From contig KK106983.1 in the NCBI GenBank assembly GCA_000611775.1, positions 2,104,808 to 2,168,807 on the forward strand: 64,000 nucleotides of DNA, in the 5' to 3' direction. The number at the start of each line of letters is the position of its first letter. The stretch's first letter is position 1. Below the pieces are notes generated by a model. That model searched no databases. It saw only the letters and a program-made list of their open reading frames with translations, and had not been told where the DNA came from. Source of the stretch: Umbilicaria muhlenbergii (lineage: Eukaryota > Ascomycota > Lecanoromycetes > Umbilicariales > Umbilicariaceae). Positions 11,562 through 23,369 of the stretch are shown here, piece after piece. The position numbers and the translations under genes were made by a program.

Positions 11562-14530
11562 TCACTCATTGTGAACCGGAAATGGAAGCCTATTACCAAT
11601 CCAGGAAAAGATCATCGACTCGCATAGTATAATGAATAGGATAACGAGACCTACGACGACCTCGTTCATCGCTCGGTGCCAATATCGCCGAAGAGACGTA
11701 CACGCCACGAACCAGTACATGTCCACGAGTTCGACAAAGATATTCTTGTTGTGTCTTCGCGGATCAGGAACCCCGGCGAGATTGGCTAGTATAGAAAACT
11801 GTTTTGGAGACAGTGTCATCCAAAAGGCCCTTGGGCTGGCGCAGGTCCGCCAGTTGAGATCCACATCCGTTGTGTGCTCCATCATACGCAAATGTTGTGC
11901 TCGGATTGCTACTGGAACGGGGTGGAACCATCCATAGGACATCTGGCCCCGGGCAAGGCAATCCAGGTAATGTATTGAAGCCAGATCATATTCTTGAAGA
12001 CCATGGTAGAGGAAAGCAAGAGAGTATAGTGCCTTGATCACGAGAGTTTGATCGGGTGGGAGCTCTTGTTTTCGCATTTGGACAAGTCCCTTTGAATGGT
12101 ACAGAGCTTCCTCGTGGCGGCCCTGATCCCGCAGCGTTAACGAAAGCGTCTCCGTACTATACGCGACCCACCTGTTCCCCGGCCCATAGATTGCCGGTCT
12201 ATTCTTGAGACACCGCCTGACCAATGACTCTGCCTCTTCCGACTTCCCTCTTTTCTGGAGAATAAAACCTAACCTGATCTCCGCTAGGTACAGGCCAGTG
12301 TGATATACCGGAAGGATTCTCTGCATACCTTCGACCGCGCGCTTATTCACCTCCTCGCTTTCTTCGAGCTTACCGAGCCACTCCAGCGCGGATCCCAAGT
12401 AGCTTAAGCTCTTCAAGGTGTCCCAATGTTCTTCACCGAGAATCGCTTTTCTGCTGGTGTAAACACGACGGTATATTCGCTCCGCGGGCGCAAACTTCCC
12501 TTTAGACAAGAGATTCTCTGCAAGTTGAGCTAAGTGCTTCATCGTGTCTAGATCTTGCGGTCCATGCAGTTTCTCTATCCCCCTGGTAGCAATCCTAAGA
12601 AGTCGCTCACCCTTCGTAGGATCCCCGTGGTAGGTAAGAGTTAGACCCATATCGCTCATATTGTTGAGCGTCTCAAGATGGCGAGATCCACACTCCATCT
12701 CAAACACCTCAGCCGCCTCTTCATGCCTTTTCATAGCCAAATCGTACTGATCTTGTGCTCGTAGATAGTTCGCCATTTTCTGCTTAAGCCTTGCTTTCTG
12801 CAATGACATACTTGCAGATGAAGTATCGAATTGCTCTACGACGACGGCGTGCGGATAGATCTTCTTGCACTGGTCCCACTGTTGGCTCTCCCCGAATGGA
12901 AACGTGTCCGCCACCACCTGCAGGGCGACTTGTTCGTATGTGGCTCTCTGGCCACGGCTTTCAAGCCATTCCTGCGTTGCTAGGTGCACTAGGTCATGCA
13001 TTCTGTAATTCGTCTCTCGATCATCAGCATCTATCAGGGAGAATGCTTTCAGTATTCCAATAGCCTTGGTGAAGTCGAGTAATGATTCTCCGTCTTCGCG
13101 TAAAAGAGCACTGGGAACCGCGCCTGGACTCAACACTGCCATTGTGGATAAAAATGCTGCGGCGCGAGGTGACTGGTGCGCCAATTGTTCAAAGGAGATC
13201 TTCCAAGTTTCCAACACTGAATTCCTGCTTTCAACATCTCTCCGAGGGTCGGTAAGATCTTCCCCCAAGACGGCCCCCGTCCTTGAATTAGTACACCTGA
13301 ATATCTCATTATAGATGGACACCGATGTCTGGTTTTCACCGATGAAAGCTGCTGCCTGCGTGATTGCGAGCGGCAAGAACCCAAGCATGCTTACCAGAGC
13401 TTGTGCGTCGACTTCTGTCGAGCTAGATCCAGCACCCCGAGCTCGCAGGAGTTGTTTTGCGTCTTCATCACCCATTAGGGGGACCTCGATGGGTTGGGAT
13501 CCATTCAATAGCCGTCTTCCAAGCCTCTTGTCGCGTGTTGTAATAATAAGGGAGCCATGGGAAGTATGTGCAATCCGACGGAGCAAGATGGTAATCGGCT
13601 GGGGCTTCGTGCCTGGGATATCCGACTGAGATCCAAAGAAGACGCTCATATTGTCGGCACTGTCGACCACCAAGAGCCATGGCCCATGGTCCACGCTGAG
13701 GAGCCACTGACCCACAATCTGGTAAATGTCTGTAGACGGCTCGCTCCAGCCAGGCAAGGAAAGAGCCCGAGCGATGTTTCTGTATCCTTCATCTATTCGA
13801 GCGGTTGAACCTGCGTGAATCCAGAAGATATGGCGTTGAGGATGTTGAGCTTGGTATGAGTAACAATAGTGGATTGCTACTTGAGACTTTCTAAAGCACG
13901 ACGTCAAATGTTGATTCGTGGCGATGATGGGAGAATTGAGACTGACCCGACGCCTCCAATACCAGCAAGTGCCACGTTGCTTTCGTCATGGAACCGTTCT
14001 TGAATCGCCTTGAGTACGCCTGTACGTCCGATAAAGTTCGAGTCCTTCGGGAATGGAACCATAAACAATGCCTTTGAGGGCAGTCCAGCAGGCAATGCTG
14101 ACGAACTCGCCTGATGACATGTCAAGACCTGCAAGAATCTCTGCAAGGCGGATGCTATCACTTCTATTTTCTTCTCCTTCAAGACGCTTGAGACGGCCTT
14201 GGTGGTCTTTTTGAAGGGAGTGTCCGATGCTTGTGGCAGGAGGCCGGCCAGGATGTCCTCTAGCCGCTGTACCTCCTGGGTGCAGCCCTCTAGTAACGGT
14301 TGAAGGGCAACCTGCGTTTCGTGGTTGACTTCACCGAAATCGATCTGCTGTCGGGTTCTTCTTAGGATATCGAGGATCAAGGGTAGTGTTATCTGCACAT
14401 TTCTAAAGGCGGACGGGAGACTCTCCACGCTTGAGCTGAAGTGTTTCAATCGCTTGGCTATCCTGGAGCCATAATCAATAAGCTGTATGATAGAACTGGC
14501 CAAGCCGACGGAAAGCACAGCTTCTGCCAT
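11562..14530 (-). CDS. NLR: SesA-type N-domain, NB-ARC, TPR, C-terminal membrane segment
   Basis: Two exons, 14530-13947 and 13890-11562, give 970 residues. The 56-nt intron (GTCAGT...TTTAG) splits the P-loop codon and restores GIGGVGKSQ (about 190-198). The N-terminus (MAEAVLSVGLASSIIQLIDY) matches the SesA/NACHT_N class of fungal STAND N-domains, distinct from the N-domain of the NLR at 7148. Walker B is PWLLVVDSAD (about 265-274), followed by SLIITTRDKR and LGFLPLAITQ. TPR units span about 580-890. The last 40 residues hold a strongly hydrophobic stretch (VVVGLVILFIILCE, about 934-956) that looks like a transmembrane helix, which is unusual for an NLR. It is convergent with the previous NLR. 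Role: putative incompatibility or innate-immunity receptor. Confidence 0.88.
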
Positions 14531-15623
14531 ATCTCGAGAAGAAACAGACAGGGTGAACTAGATACGTGAGGAACGACGCGGAGAGTGGACAGGCAGAATG
14601 TTTCGGGTCCGCGGACGCGTAAATGCGGCGTGTCCGCCAGTTTAGCACGTTAGCCTATCGATATCAATTGGCTCCCGGGCATCAGCTCCTGGGTACCTGG
14701 ATGTGAGGTACCGGTAAGGCAACCCGCGAAGCCTCGTCCAGCCCCGAGCATGATTATCGACCGAGCTCAATACTTGAATGCACTCATGCTCAGACGACTA
14801 TCGCGTGCAGAGAGCTTTTGTTTCAATGAACATGGTCCTCACAATTGACCTGGCAGATGAGGCATAGAAATTCAAAAAACTAGCCCCAGTCATCGAACGT
14901 TGAGCTCAAATCTCCAAGTTGTCCCAGCGTCCCTGAAAGCGACGGGCAGAGCACCAAGTGCAGCATTCGAATACGCTCGAGTATTCTCAGTCAGTCATAA
15001 TTTTGATCGTTGTAACATTATGATCTGGCTCCCAACCGACGATCCTTGCGGATACGGGCTACATTCCGGAAGAGAAAAGCTCGAGGACGAATGTACAAAG
15101 CCGCACCCATATGCAGATCCATCGATAGTCTGATTCCAGGTCGAACCAGACACTTCAAACCCTAAGGCCTAAAACTCAAGATTTGGGTACGGTAGGTAGG
15201 CACTGTAGGTAGACACTCACGACACTGTAGGTAGGTAGGTAGGTAGGTACTCTCAAGTAGTGACGATCTGCTGTCCCTTGCAAACCCCCGATCCTTTAGC
15301 CCGCGCTGGCGCCTGCATCATCCCGCCCACTACCGACGCTACCTTAGTCCATTCCGCCCCGCAGACCCTGACCGTTCAACCTCCCCTGCCCCGCCGCACA
15401 GTACAGCAATACACAACCCCTTCACCTCATTGGACATAAACCCATCATCCCTCCCACCTCAAAATCCCCCACCTACGTCCTCCAGCCGGTTCCCTAAACC
15501 CATCCACCAGCACCGCAATCCCCCATAACCATCCAACCATCCCCCCATCCTCCAAAACCCCACCTCCTACAACAGCAATCCCCCACCCCATCCCCCATCC
15601 CCCCCTCTTCCCCAAACGCAAAG
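14531..15623. other. divergent intergenic with a TAGG microsatellite
   Basis: Promoters of the NLR (minus) and the isochorismatase-family gene (plus). A (GTAG)n tract lies at about 15227-15250 with degenerate copies from 15190. The last 300 bases are C-rich, a common leader composition in fungi. No gene seen. Confidence 0.55.
15227..15250. repeat. (GTAG)n microsatellite
   Basis: Perfect tetranucleotide run preceded by scattered GTAGGTAG copies. Confidence 0.85.
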
Positions 15624-16530
15624 ATGTCCCCCAAATCCTTCCGCGATCTGATCGGCCTCCCCCCCTCCACCGCCACCCCCACCAACAGCGCCCTCATAAT
15701 CATCGACGCCCAAAACGAATACGCCACCGGCCTCCTCGCCACCACCAACGTATCCTCGACGCGCGGCGCGATAAAGTCGCTGTTGGACAAATACCGCGAG
15801 GCGGGCGGCGACGTGGTGCATGTGTTGCATCAGACGCCGCAGGGGGCGCCGGTGTTTACGACCGGGGAAGCGGTGGCGGAGGAGATGGAGGAGTTGAGGG
15901 CGGTGGGGGGGGAGAAGGTGAGATGGGGCGTTTTGTATCGTGTTGGGTGTGTTTGATGTTGGGCGAAGAGGGGGAAAGGAGGGGAGGAGAAGCGAGGGTG
16001 GGAAAGGGGGAGTGGGGGATTGTTGGATAATTAAGCTGACGTGTATGGGGGTCCAGACGATTCAGAAAAACTTCCCCAGCTCGTTCGCGGGCACGGATTT
16101 GCACGAGTATCTGGAGAAGGCGGGGAAGAAGAAGGTGGTTTTGACGGGGTATATGGTGTGTTCACCTATTGTCCTCCCTCTCCTCTCCCTGTCCCTCTGT
16201 TATCTCAGCAAACTGTCAACCACGAATGTGGTGCTCTGTTTCCGATATGCATTACTCCCGCTAATGGCGTGTTGACTAGGCACATGTCTGCGTCTCCACC
16301 ACCGCGAGACAGGCTGCGGAATTGGGGTATGATGTCATCCTCGCCGAGGACGCTATTGGCGATAGGGATATCCCTGGGCTGAGTGGAGAAGAGGTTACCA
16401 AGGTATGTTTTCCTGTGCATTGATACATTATCAGATAGGGAATGGGAACATAGCTGACTGGGGTCAGGCTGCGCTTTTGGAGCTTGGAGACGCTTTTGGG
16501 ACCGTAGTCAAGAGCAGCGAGATCAAATGA
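15624..16530 (+). CDS. Isochorismatase-family cysteine hydrolase
   Basis: Four exons, 15624-15917, 16057-16155, 16280-16402 and 16468-16530, give 192 residues, typical of the compact fungal members. The active-site layout of the family is visible: the Asp in [11 protein letters not shown], a Lys-rich KKVVLTGYM strand, and the nucleophile Cys in [12 protein letters not shown] just after intron 2. [15 protein letters not shown] follows as expected. The family hydrolyses isochorismate, nicotinamide or related amides and enol ethers; the exact substrate cannot be read from the sequence. Some fungal homologues act as secreted or cytosolic effectors that remove salicylate precursors, but no signal peptide is seen here. 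It is convergent with the beta-glucanase gene 228 nt downstream. Confidence 0.9.
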
Positions 16531-16757
16531 GTGTGTTGGAGGTATATATAGAAGAGAAAATACCTAACCATTGTATTGGAGACTCGAAGTTCCATTGTGC
16601 TCCAAGCCATGACAAAAACGCCAGAACAACTAACCCCTAAAGATATACATGACATACTCCCTAAAATGCTCCCCGTCCGCTTTTGCCCTATTAATAACCC
16701 CACCCAGCAAATAGTGTATCATGCCATCATCCTAACCTATCCCCGTCAAACTCCCGA

Positions 16758-18989
16758 TCAAGACACCGTCTTCCCCCCGCAATCCGGAATAAGCAACCCC
16801 GGCTTCAATTCACGCCCCGAATCCATCAACCCCCATTTATCCTCCCACTCCTTGCCCTGCTCATTGAACCGAATCTTCCACGGCTCATCGAACGCCTCGA
16901 ACCAGAAATACGCCGTGCCGTTCGCCAAAGCCTGGCATACAAAAGTGTCCATGAAGGTGTTCATCTCGTCGATGCCCGCAATACTCCCCTGCGTGTTGTT
17001 CGTACAAGTGGATGCCCCACAGTCGTTGCCACCGGTACTCGGCCAGCCGGTCTCGGATATCAGATTCTTCTTCCCAGTGCCCTGTGTGAGGACCACATCG
17101 TGCGTTTGCCAGAAATCCCACGTCCAAGCCGCAGCGTCAGCGGCTGCCACGCCGGCGAAGAAAGGATGGATATTGGACATGACGATGTCGACGTTTTCGG
17201 CAAGACTTGCGATCCAGTCATCTCCTAAATCTGATGTGGCGAGAGGCAGGTCAATCTTTTTGGCCGTAAGGTTCGATTTTACGTCGCCTAAGAGAGTCCC
17301 TAGGGCTTCCACGGTCAAATCTTTCCGAAAGAGAACTTCATTGCCGACGATGACACCAGCAAATGGTGCAGCCCCGTTCTTGTCAAGAAGGTCGTTCATA
17401 GCGCTGAGCTGGCGGTTGCTGGTTGTAGAGTTATTGTCGACCCATACGCCCAACCAGACCTTCATGTCGGTCAGGCCGAGGGCGTTGATAGCTTGCAAAA
17501 CCATTTCGGTCTGATTGCAATCAGTCCCATATAAGCGTACCGCATTGGTAAGCTGTGATAGGACCGCCATGTCGCGCGTAATATTGTTTTGACTCGGTGG
17601 GTTCGTGAGACATTCGGGGTATTGGGCGTTGAACGGGGTGTAATCAATTCCAGGAAAGACTTTGTGCAAGTCCTTATTTCCCATCAGTGCCTTGATCTCC
17701 GCCGAGTCTTTGTTCAACGGTGTGGCATCGTCTTGCGCTGCTGATTGTCCAGACCCGCCGGAAGAACTGCCACCATCGCTATCGCTACTCTTTGCTCCTC
17801 GAATACCACCGATGACTCCACCGACAATAGCAGCTATCACAACGAGAGCCATTATGATGCCAACTATCCACCTCAGTTTTCGTCTCCCAGAGGTCTGTTT
17901 GGTAAGCCAGCCGCTTTTCTCCACCCCGCCATCGCCGAAACCTTGGCCAGATACTGGTCCGTAGTTACCACTGGGACGGGCCCTCGGTCCCTGGCCAGCG
18001 ACCGACTTGCGGCCGATCAAACCTCCTATACCGCCGAGTAGGCCTCCTGCTGCCGCGCCACCAGCCGCAGCACCCCCCAAGCCACTATGATCCGAAGAAA
18101 TCCCGTGATTCAAACCAGATCTACTTCTTTGCATATCATGTGGGGTTAATCCATCATCTCCGTCGTCTTCGATATCATTTGGATCGATATCTCCTACCCT
18201 AGAGTCCCACGCGGTCGAATACCGTTTATATGGGCTGTCTGAATATGTCCTTTGAGCTCCCATGTATCTCTCTGGCGAGGGATAGTCTGCCAGTGGTATA
18301 TTTTCATCAGATGGGAGGGCTCGAGGCGTCTGTTGTCCAGGCGTCGCTGCCGCCGTTCCTAAGGCTGTCGTCGACGAGTATGATTCTCGATGCTGCATGC
18401 CCCTTGTACCCAGTGGTGGGGCAGGTATATATGGTGTATCCGAGCCTACGGAGTCGTATTCCCTCTCCAATGGAATGCCCGCCCGGTTGTACCGTATTGT
18501 CCCTAGACCATCGACGTCGCTGGGTCCTTCGTTCTCACTGGCAACTCCTAATGCTATACCCGCTATGCCACCCCCAGCGGCTGTCAGGCCTAAATTGTCC
18601 ATTCCAGGCGTCGTGGTAGACGTAGTTCGGTTCGATCCCGAATAGCCTAGACCTCGCCCCCTGTAACCACCGTTACCAGAAAGTGGTTTCCTTTGCGTTG
18701 ATGCGTGAGGTGGAGGAGGAGGAGGCTGTGAGTCGGAGGAGTCGGTTGGTTGAGGAAGTTGCGGATAGTCTAAGGGGAGATATCGAGACCCTGGTGGCGA
18801 TGGAGGAGAGACAGCGTATTCTCTAGGTGGAGGCGAGCCATATGTTTGGAGTGGAGACACCTGGTTGTCTCGGGAAGGGGCATCTCTGTAGAGTTGCGCA
18901 TAGTGGTCAGAGTACTCCTGCCTGTCGGAGCTCAAGGGGATTTCATCGCCATTGTCGAAAGAGAAAGTGCGGTTCTGTGATCGAGCCAT
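16758..18989 (-). CDS. btgC: Membrane-anchored endo-1,3-beta-glucanase, GH17 (btgC type)
   Basis: A single exon of 743 residues. The long, Ser/Pro/Gly-rich cytoplasmic N-terminus (about 1-370) leads to one transmembrane helix (RWIVGIIMALVVIAAIVGGV), so this is a type II membrane protein with an extracellular catalytic domain. The GH17 fold is recognisable: GIDYTPFNAQYPECL, AVRLYGTDCNQ, acid/base Glu in VGNEVLF (about residue 551), DIVMSNIHPFF and nucleophile Glu in ISETGWPST (about 646). It cleaves cell-wall beta-1,3-glucan during wall remodelling. The architecture matches Aspergillus BtgC. Start ATG 18989 is the first in frame and begins with a basic, hydrophilic segment. The repetitive glycine/alanine block before the membrane helix is low complexity. 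Confidence 0.93.
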   Translation of the reverse strand: MARSQNRTFSFDNGDEIPLSSDRQEYSDHYAQLYRDAPSRDNQVSPLQTYGSPPPREYAVSPPSPPGSRYLPLDYPQLPQPTDSSDSQPPPPPPHASTQRKPLSGNGGYRGRGLGYSGSNRTTSTTTPGMDNLGLTAAGGGIAGIALGVASENEGPSDVDGLGTIRYNRAGIPLEREYDSVGSDTPYIPAPPLGTRGMQHRESYSSTTALGTAAATPGQQTPRALPSDENIPLADYPSPERYMGAQRTYSDSPYKRYSTAWDSRVGDIDPNDIEDDGDDGLTPHDMQRSRSGLNHGISSDHSGLGGAAAGGAAAGGLLGGIGGLIGRKSVAGQGPRARPSGNYGPVSGQGFGDGGVEKSGWLTKQTSGRRKLRWIVGIIMALVVIAAIVGGVIGGIRGAKSSDSDGGSSSGGSGQSAAQDDATPLNKDSAEIKALMGNKDLHKVFPGIDYTPFNAQYPECLTNPPSQNNITRDMAVLSQLTNAVRLYGTDCNQTEMVLQAINALGLTDMKVWLGVWVDNNSTTSNRQLSAMNDLLDKNGAAPFAGVIVGNEVLFRKDLTVEALGTLLGDVKSNLTAKKIDLPLATSDLGDDWIASLAENVDIVMSNIHPFFAGVAAADAAAWTWDFWQTHDVVLTQGTGKKNLISETGWPSTGGNDCGASTCTNNTQGSIAGIDEMNTFMDTFVCQALANGTAYFWFEAFDEPWKIRFNEQGKEWEDKWGLMDSGRELKPGLLIPDCGGKTVS

Positions 18990-20763
18990 GGTAGATGTCG
19001 ACTTTTCAGAGAATAGGAGAGAAGATAAAGTGTTCGAGGTAAGGGTGGCAGGCTCATCGAGGTAGACGCCGTGTGTGACGAGGTGAGACAGGTACCGGGG
19101 GGCTGTGTATCCTACACGAGGATGTTGCCGTACTGATGGAGGCTCGTAATACGACTTGCATCGACCTTCACTTTTCTATTGCCACGTTTCTGTTTTCTGG
19201 ATGTGTTGAGACTAGACGTACAGCTATGGCTCGACTACATTTCCAGCGCGGTCCTGCTTCCTCCTCAGGCGAGGTCCTCGCTGTTCGCCTGCTGCTTCGG
19301 CTTGTTTGGATGGGGCAGGCGCACCACAGCAACCATGAAAGAAGCCTATATATAGAACACCAGGATTTTCAATCTCTCTCCACCACACCATTGTTCCCTG
19401 CGGCTGGGCGGCGCGCTTACTCCGCCTGAACCGGCGTGGCGGTACCAGTAGACATCTGTCAATTCCAAGCCTCGTTTGTTGTCTTTAGCACAACCTCTAC
19501 CATCCATTTCCATTTCAACATCCAATTCAACATCATATCCGGTGGAATTGGAGCGAACCGGAGAGGATCGCCAGGCGTGCCATTTAATCTACTGGCGATC
19601 TGAAACAGAACCATCAGGGACATCCTCGGCAGCCCACCAATGGCGAAAAGTGCATTATCAGTGGATACCATTCAGAATTGCATTGATAGAATGCAGTCTT
19701 TTCCACTTCTAGTACCTACATACTTGATCTTCTCCAATGCTTTCTTCTCCCTTTCGGGGTGTTGAGTGCGCCTCCTTGTCCGAGGATTGTCTGATTGTGC
19801 GTCTACCGCTGACCTTATTTGCGCAATTACTACCTCTGACTCGAACTGCTTGCTGCTGCTTGACTGCTTATCGCCTGGAAGGAAAACCTTCGCGCTCTTC
19901 GATAGCCACAGCCAGGACCCCAGCGGCTTCGTCATATCACCCGTTGTGCCCAAGGTAAGGCCTATGGCGTGGTCTGGAGCAGATATGCGAGGATAGGTCT
20001 GAATGCTACCGTACATTCTCTTGGACAGGATTAGCATCTATATAGACGCCGGAAACTGGTTGTTCTTAGACAGGACCGCCCCAGCATCATAGTACGCGCT
20101 TGCTATAGTGTCCATTTCACGACCAGTCAGATTGGCGCCGTGGGAAAAGCTGTGGGAAAAGCTGTGGTGCAGATGCCCAAGTAGACAGCCACGAAGAGCG
20201 TACTCCCGAAAAAGTCCTGTTCGCTATGATATCATTTATTGAGCGGGAAGTGGCTCCCCTCTACCTAGTCGGAGAGCCCGCATGATATAAGTGTGAACAG
20301 CTAACCAAGGCAATTGCCACTGACAAGAAGTGGATACATTAGGACCCTCATGCAAGCTCAATGGCAAGTTCGATGCAAGGCGTCCACTTGTGGCAGATAT
20401 CATGGTTACAAGGAACAGCAATCAAAACACAGCAGGATATCCTACCTTGTATAGCCTATAGGTGATGGATAGAGGTCCAAGAAGCCGAGATCGTCTGATC
20501 CGCATCTTCCAACGAGCCATTGCGAAGTTAGTGAACTCAAGCCTATGGCTGCACTGGGTGAATTCTGGACTTCTGGCAGCATTAGCCATAATCTTACCTG
20601 TGTAGCAACGGTTGGGAGCCCCTACACCAAGCCGAGGACGATTGTCTTCACATGGAGTGCGGGACTAGCTCAGCATGAATTAACATTATATTGACAGATA
20701 AGCTCGAGTAGGCATACACGCATGCTTGCAGTCAATCAAAAGGAACTCTCAAGACGCCCCTCC
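18990..20763. other. intergenic, no gene seen
   Basis: Promoter side of btgC. Frames on both strands are short, mostly without an ATG start, and match nothing I know. A direct repeat of GGGAAAAGCTGTGG near 20150 is the only local structure noted. Confidence 0.5.
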
Positions 20764-21538
20764 TCAAAGCCCAGTGACCCCAGCTTCCTCCAGTAGCGCT
20801 GCCTGGGTCTCCAACGCGGTATGAACAACAGCGTGAAACAACCTCATTCGCTCATAGACCTCTACGGCGCTTTGAGGTGCTATGAGAGCCTGCTTCTTCT
20901 GGTCTTCATCGCTCAGGTGTGCATTCAAATCCAGCTCGGTGTAGCTATCACCACGTCTCTCCCAGCCCTCGTGTCTTCCCGCTATCCCCCTGCGTATAAT
21001 ATACCATATAAGCTGCTTCAAAGATTTTATGTCGTTGGTGGCGAAGGACTGGTATGTAAGCGAGAACAGGCCCCACAGATCGTCGGAACCTATCCCCCAC
21101 CAGAACTCGGGCGAATCCCAGACTGAGGTATTCCACAAGCCGGCCCGCAAGGCAGCTTCCTCGAGTTCGCTTTTGAGGCTATTCTCGGAACTCAGGCACG
21201 AAAGGCAACAGTCGGAGACGTATGTCTCTTGATCGAGCACTGCCAAATGTGAGCTGTTGGCCATTGTGTTTTGCTGTTTGATGAAGGTTCTTACAATTCA
21301 AGCGCGACATATCCAGCAGGGCTTTATAAATGATAGTCCTCGCTGTCATGATAGACTGGTTGTACGCTTCGACTTCTTTCTCGAGTTTCTTATCGTCGTC
21401 GAAGACTGCCTGCTTCTCTGGGGTTGTATTGAGCTTGCAACCTCGTACCTCACTCAGAACGAGAAAACCTAAGCGTCGATCAACTGACTGCGGAGACGAC
21501 CCCACCGGTGCAGGAGCACTACGCTTGTTGGACGCCAT
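20764..21538 (-). CDS. Unknown two-exon protein, paralogue A
   Basis: Exons 21538-21295 and 21239-20764 give 239 residues with a 55-nt intron (GTAAGA...GGCAG, phase 1). I do not recognise a domain. After a Ser/Pro-rich start there is a charged, probably helical stretch (KKLEKEVEAYNQSIM), then Cys-rich DCCLSCLSS and Trp-rich WWGIGSDDLWGLF, ending in a helix (YERMRLFHAVVHTALE). The gene at 22064-22807 on the same strand has the same exon layout, the same intron phase, matching sequence at the acceptor (TGCTC...GATACGTACG-like) and a related C-terminal helix (LLERMRMFQAAVGKAL). Two independent copies sharing splice architecture is the main evidence that both are or were genes. No membrane or secretion signal is seen. 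Confidence 0.6.
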
Positions 21539-22063
21539 ATCTTTGAAGAATCTTGTTGGAGCTGGAAGTGAGAGTCTTGGAGAGGTGGATCGATGATGCG
21601 AGTGGATATGGAAGAGCAGATAGTTGCACCTACTTTGAAATTTTATAGACACAGGAAAGAAATTCACAATCGCCGTCTCACAGTCATCAAAACAGTCATC
21701 ATCTACACGAAGCTCATATGACTCTTCCTGCCCGTCGAAGTCGTGACTCCCCAGAAGACTTCACTTGGCCACCTTTTCTTTGCAGTGACTCGCCGCTGGC
21801 TAGAGGCATTATCAGCCGACTGCAATCGGGTACCGGCGTTTGGGTCAGGATTTTGGAATGTAGGTACTTACCGTGGGGCCTTAGAGTTAGGTCATCCCTA
21901 TTATTTCTAGCATGACAGTCGTTGCTTCTCAAATTTCTAAGTACTTGCAACTGTCTGGACCGCATGAAATGGAATAGACCAGCGAACAAAAGCTCCAAGG
22001 CATATTAAATTGCTATGATCGCTACGGGATTTGCAGTTGATGCACCAATACAGATCAACAGGT

Positions 22064-22807
22064 CTACTCCTGCGAATTCAAGGATCTCTCAAACGCATCT
22101 GTTGCCTCCCGAGTCACCGGCGGCAACTGGCCCAGAAAGTAAACGGGTTCATCTCCATAAGAGTTCACCAGGTCTGCCAAAGCCTTCCCAACAGCCGCCT
22201 GGAACATTCTCATCCGCTCAAGGAGCTCTACATCATTCTTCGGTGACATGATAGCATACTCACTCAGCTCTAGGCTCTCGAAACTGACTCCCCAGTTCAA
22301 CCATTGAAAGCCGTTGCGCATGATACCTGTGTCATGGCTCTGTCTCACAAGTTCACCCAAGCGCCGCACGCTGTGGAGTTGCTCTTTGAAAACAGCACCC
22401 CATACAGCGAGCATTTCATCGTTCATTCTCAGGATCCAGTATTTTGGTAATTTTCATCTTGCATCGATGGCGGTGCTGGCGATCTTGTAGTTGTTGGTTT
22501 CGTACGTATCGCGGTTGAGCACTGCGTTATCGTTAGCTGCTTTGCGAAGCATTCAACGTTGATTTATCTTCTTACGGTTCATATAAGCCATATTCCAGAC
22601 TTGGTCGCGCAGCTGTGATTGCCTTCCCGATATGACCTCCTTGAACTCCTTCATTCTTTTCTCGTATAGTTCCTCTCGGGCTGGACTTGGAAGGTCATAG
22701 GGGCTAACAGGGGGCTCGCCGGTCGATTCCTCTGCCGAAGCTTCGTACTCTGGTGGCTTATTAGCCTTCGATTTATCCTGGGGTTGCGACTGTACGTTTG
22801 GTTCCAT
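22064..22807 (-). pseudogene. Unknown two-exon protein, paralogue B (in-frame stop)
   Basis: Exons 22807-22576 and 22521-22064, with a 54-nt phase-1 intron in the same place as paralogue A. Read this way there are 229 codons with one internal TGA at 22456-22454; both sides of it stay in the same frame. A CGA to TGA change would explain it. Alternatively, a second intron from GTACGA to CTGAG inside exon 2 is exactly 78 nt, would remove the stop and would keep the frame, though the equivalent region is coding in paralogue A. The protein starts MEPNVQSQPQDKSK, is acidic and Pro-rich, then helical, and ends in a helix like that of A. Function unknown. Confidence 0.5.
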
Positions 22808-23369
22808 CTTGGCGGCCTTGGAGATGCACGCAACAGGAAAGTAGCTAGATGCTGGTGGATAGGAATGAGAAAACAGGCTCGTATACACCAACGATCATAG
22901 ACATAGGAAACGCATTCTAATGATCTTCCGCAGTGATGATGCCTGGCATCATCACCTATGTGAATAGGCTTATGACATGTTCTGGCCGTCCAGATAATGG
23001 ATCCCTCATGTCTTTTCACTTAGCCAAGCAATCTTGATTCCTTCGCAGCACCAACGGCGATACCTCCGAGAATCCGGCCATCGCAGCACCAATCTTCTGC
23101 TACCTAGCCAAGCCTATTCCCCATCCGCATGAAACATAACAAGCACTTTAAACTCACGTGACAAAGCCTTCTCGAAACCTTCTAGAACCCTGTTTCTCCA
23201 AACTCAATCTAACCGAAACCAAACCAAACCTGCGCTTCCCCCTTTCGGGCAGTATATCGTCGTGTACCAATCCCTAACAGGAGAAATCACAACGCTCGAT
23301 CCTCGGGGGACCTCTTGTCTTGCCAAGTAATGAGAGAACGCAACTTCGTATCTCACACCGTTTGAGAAG

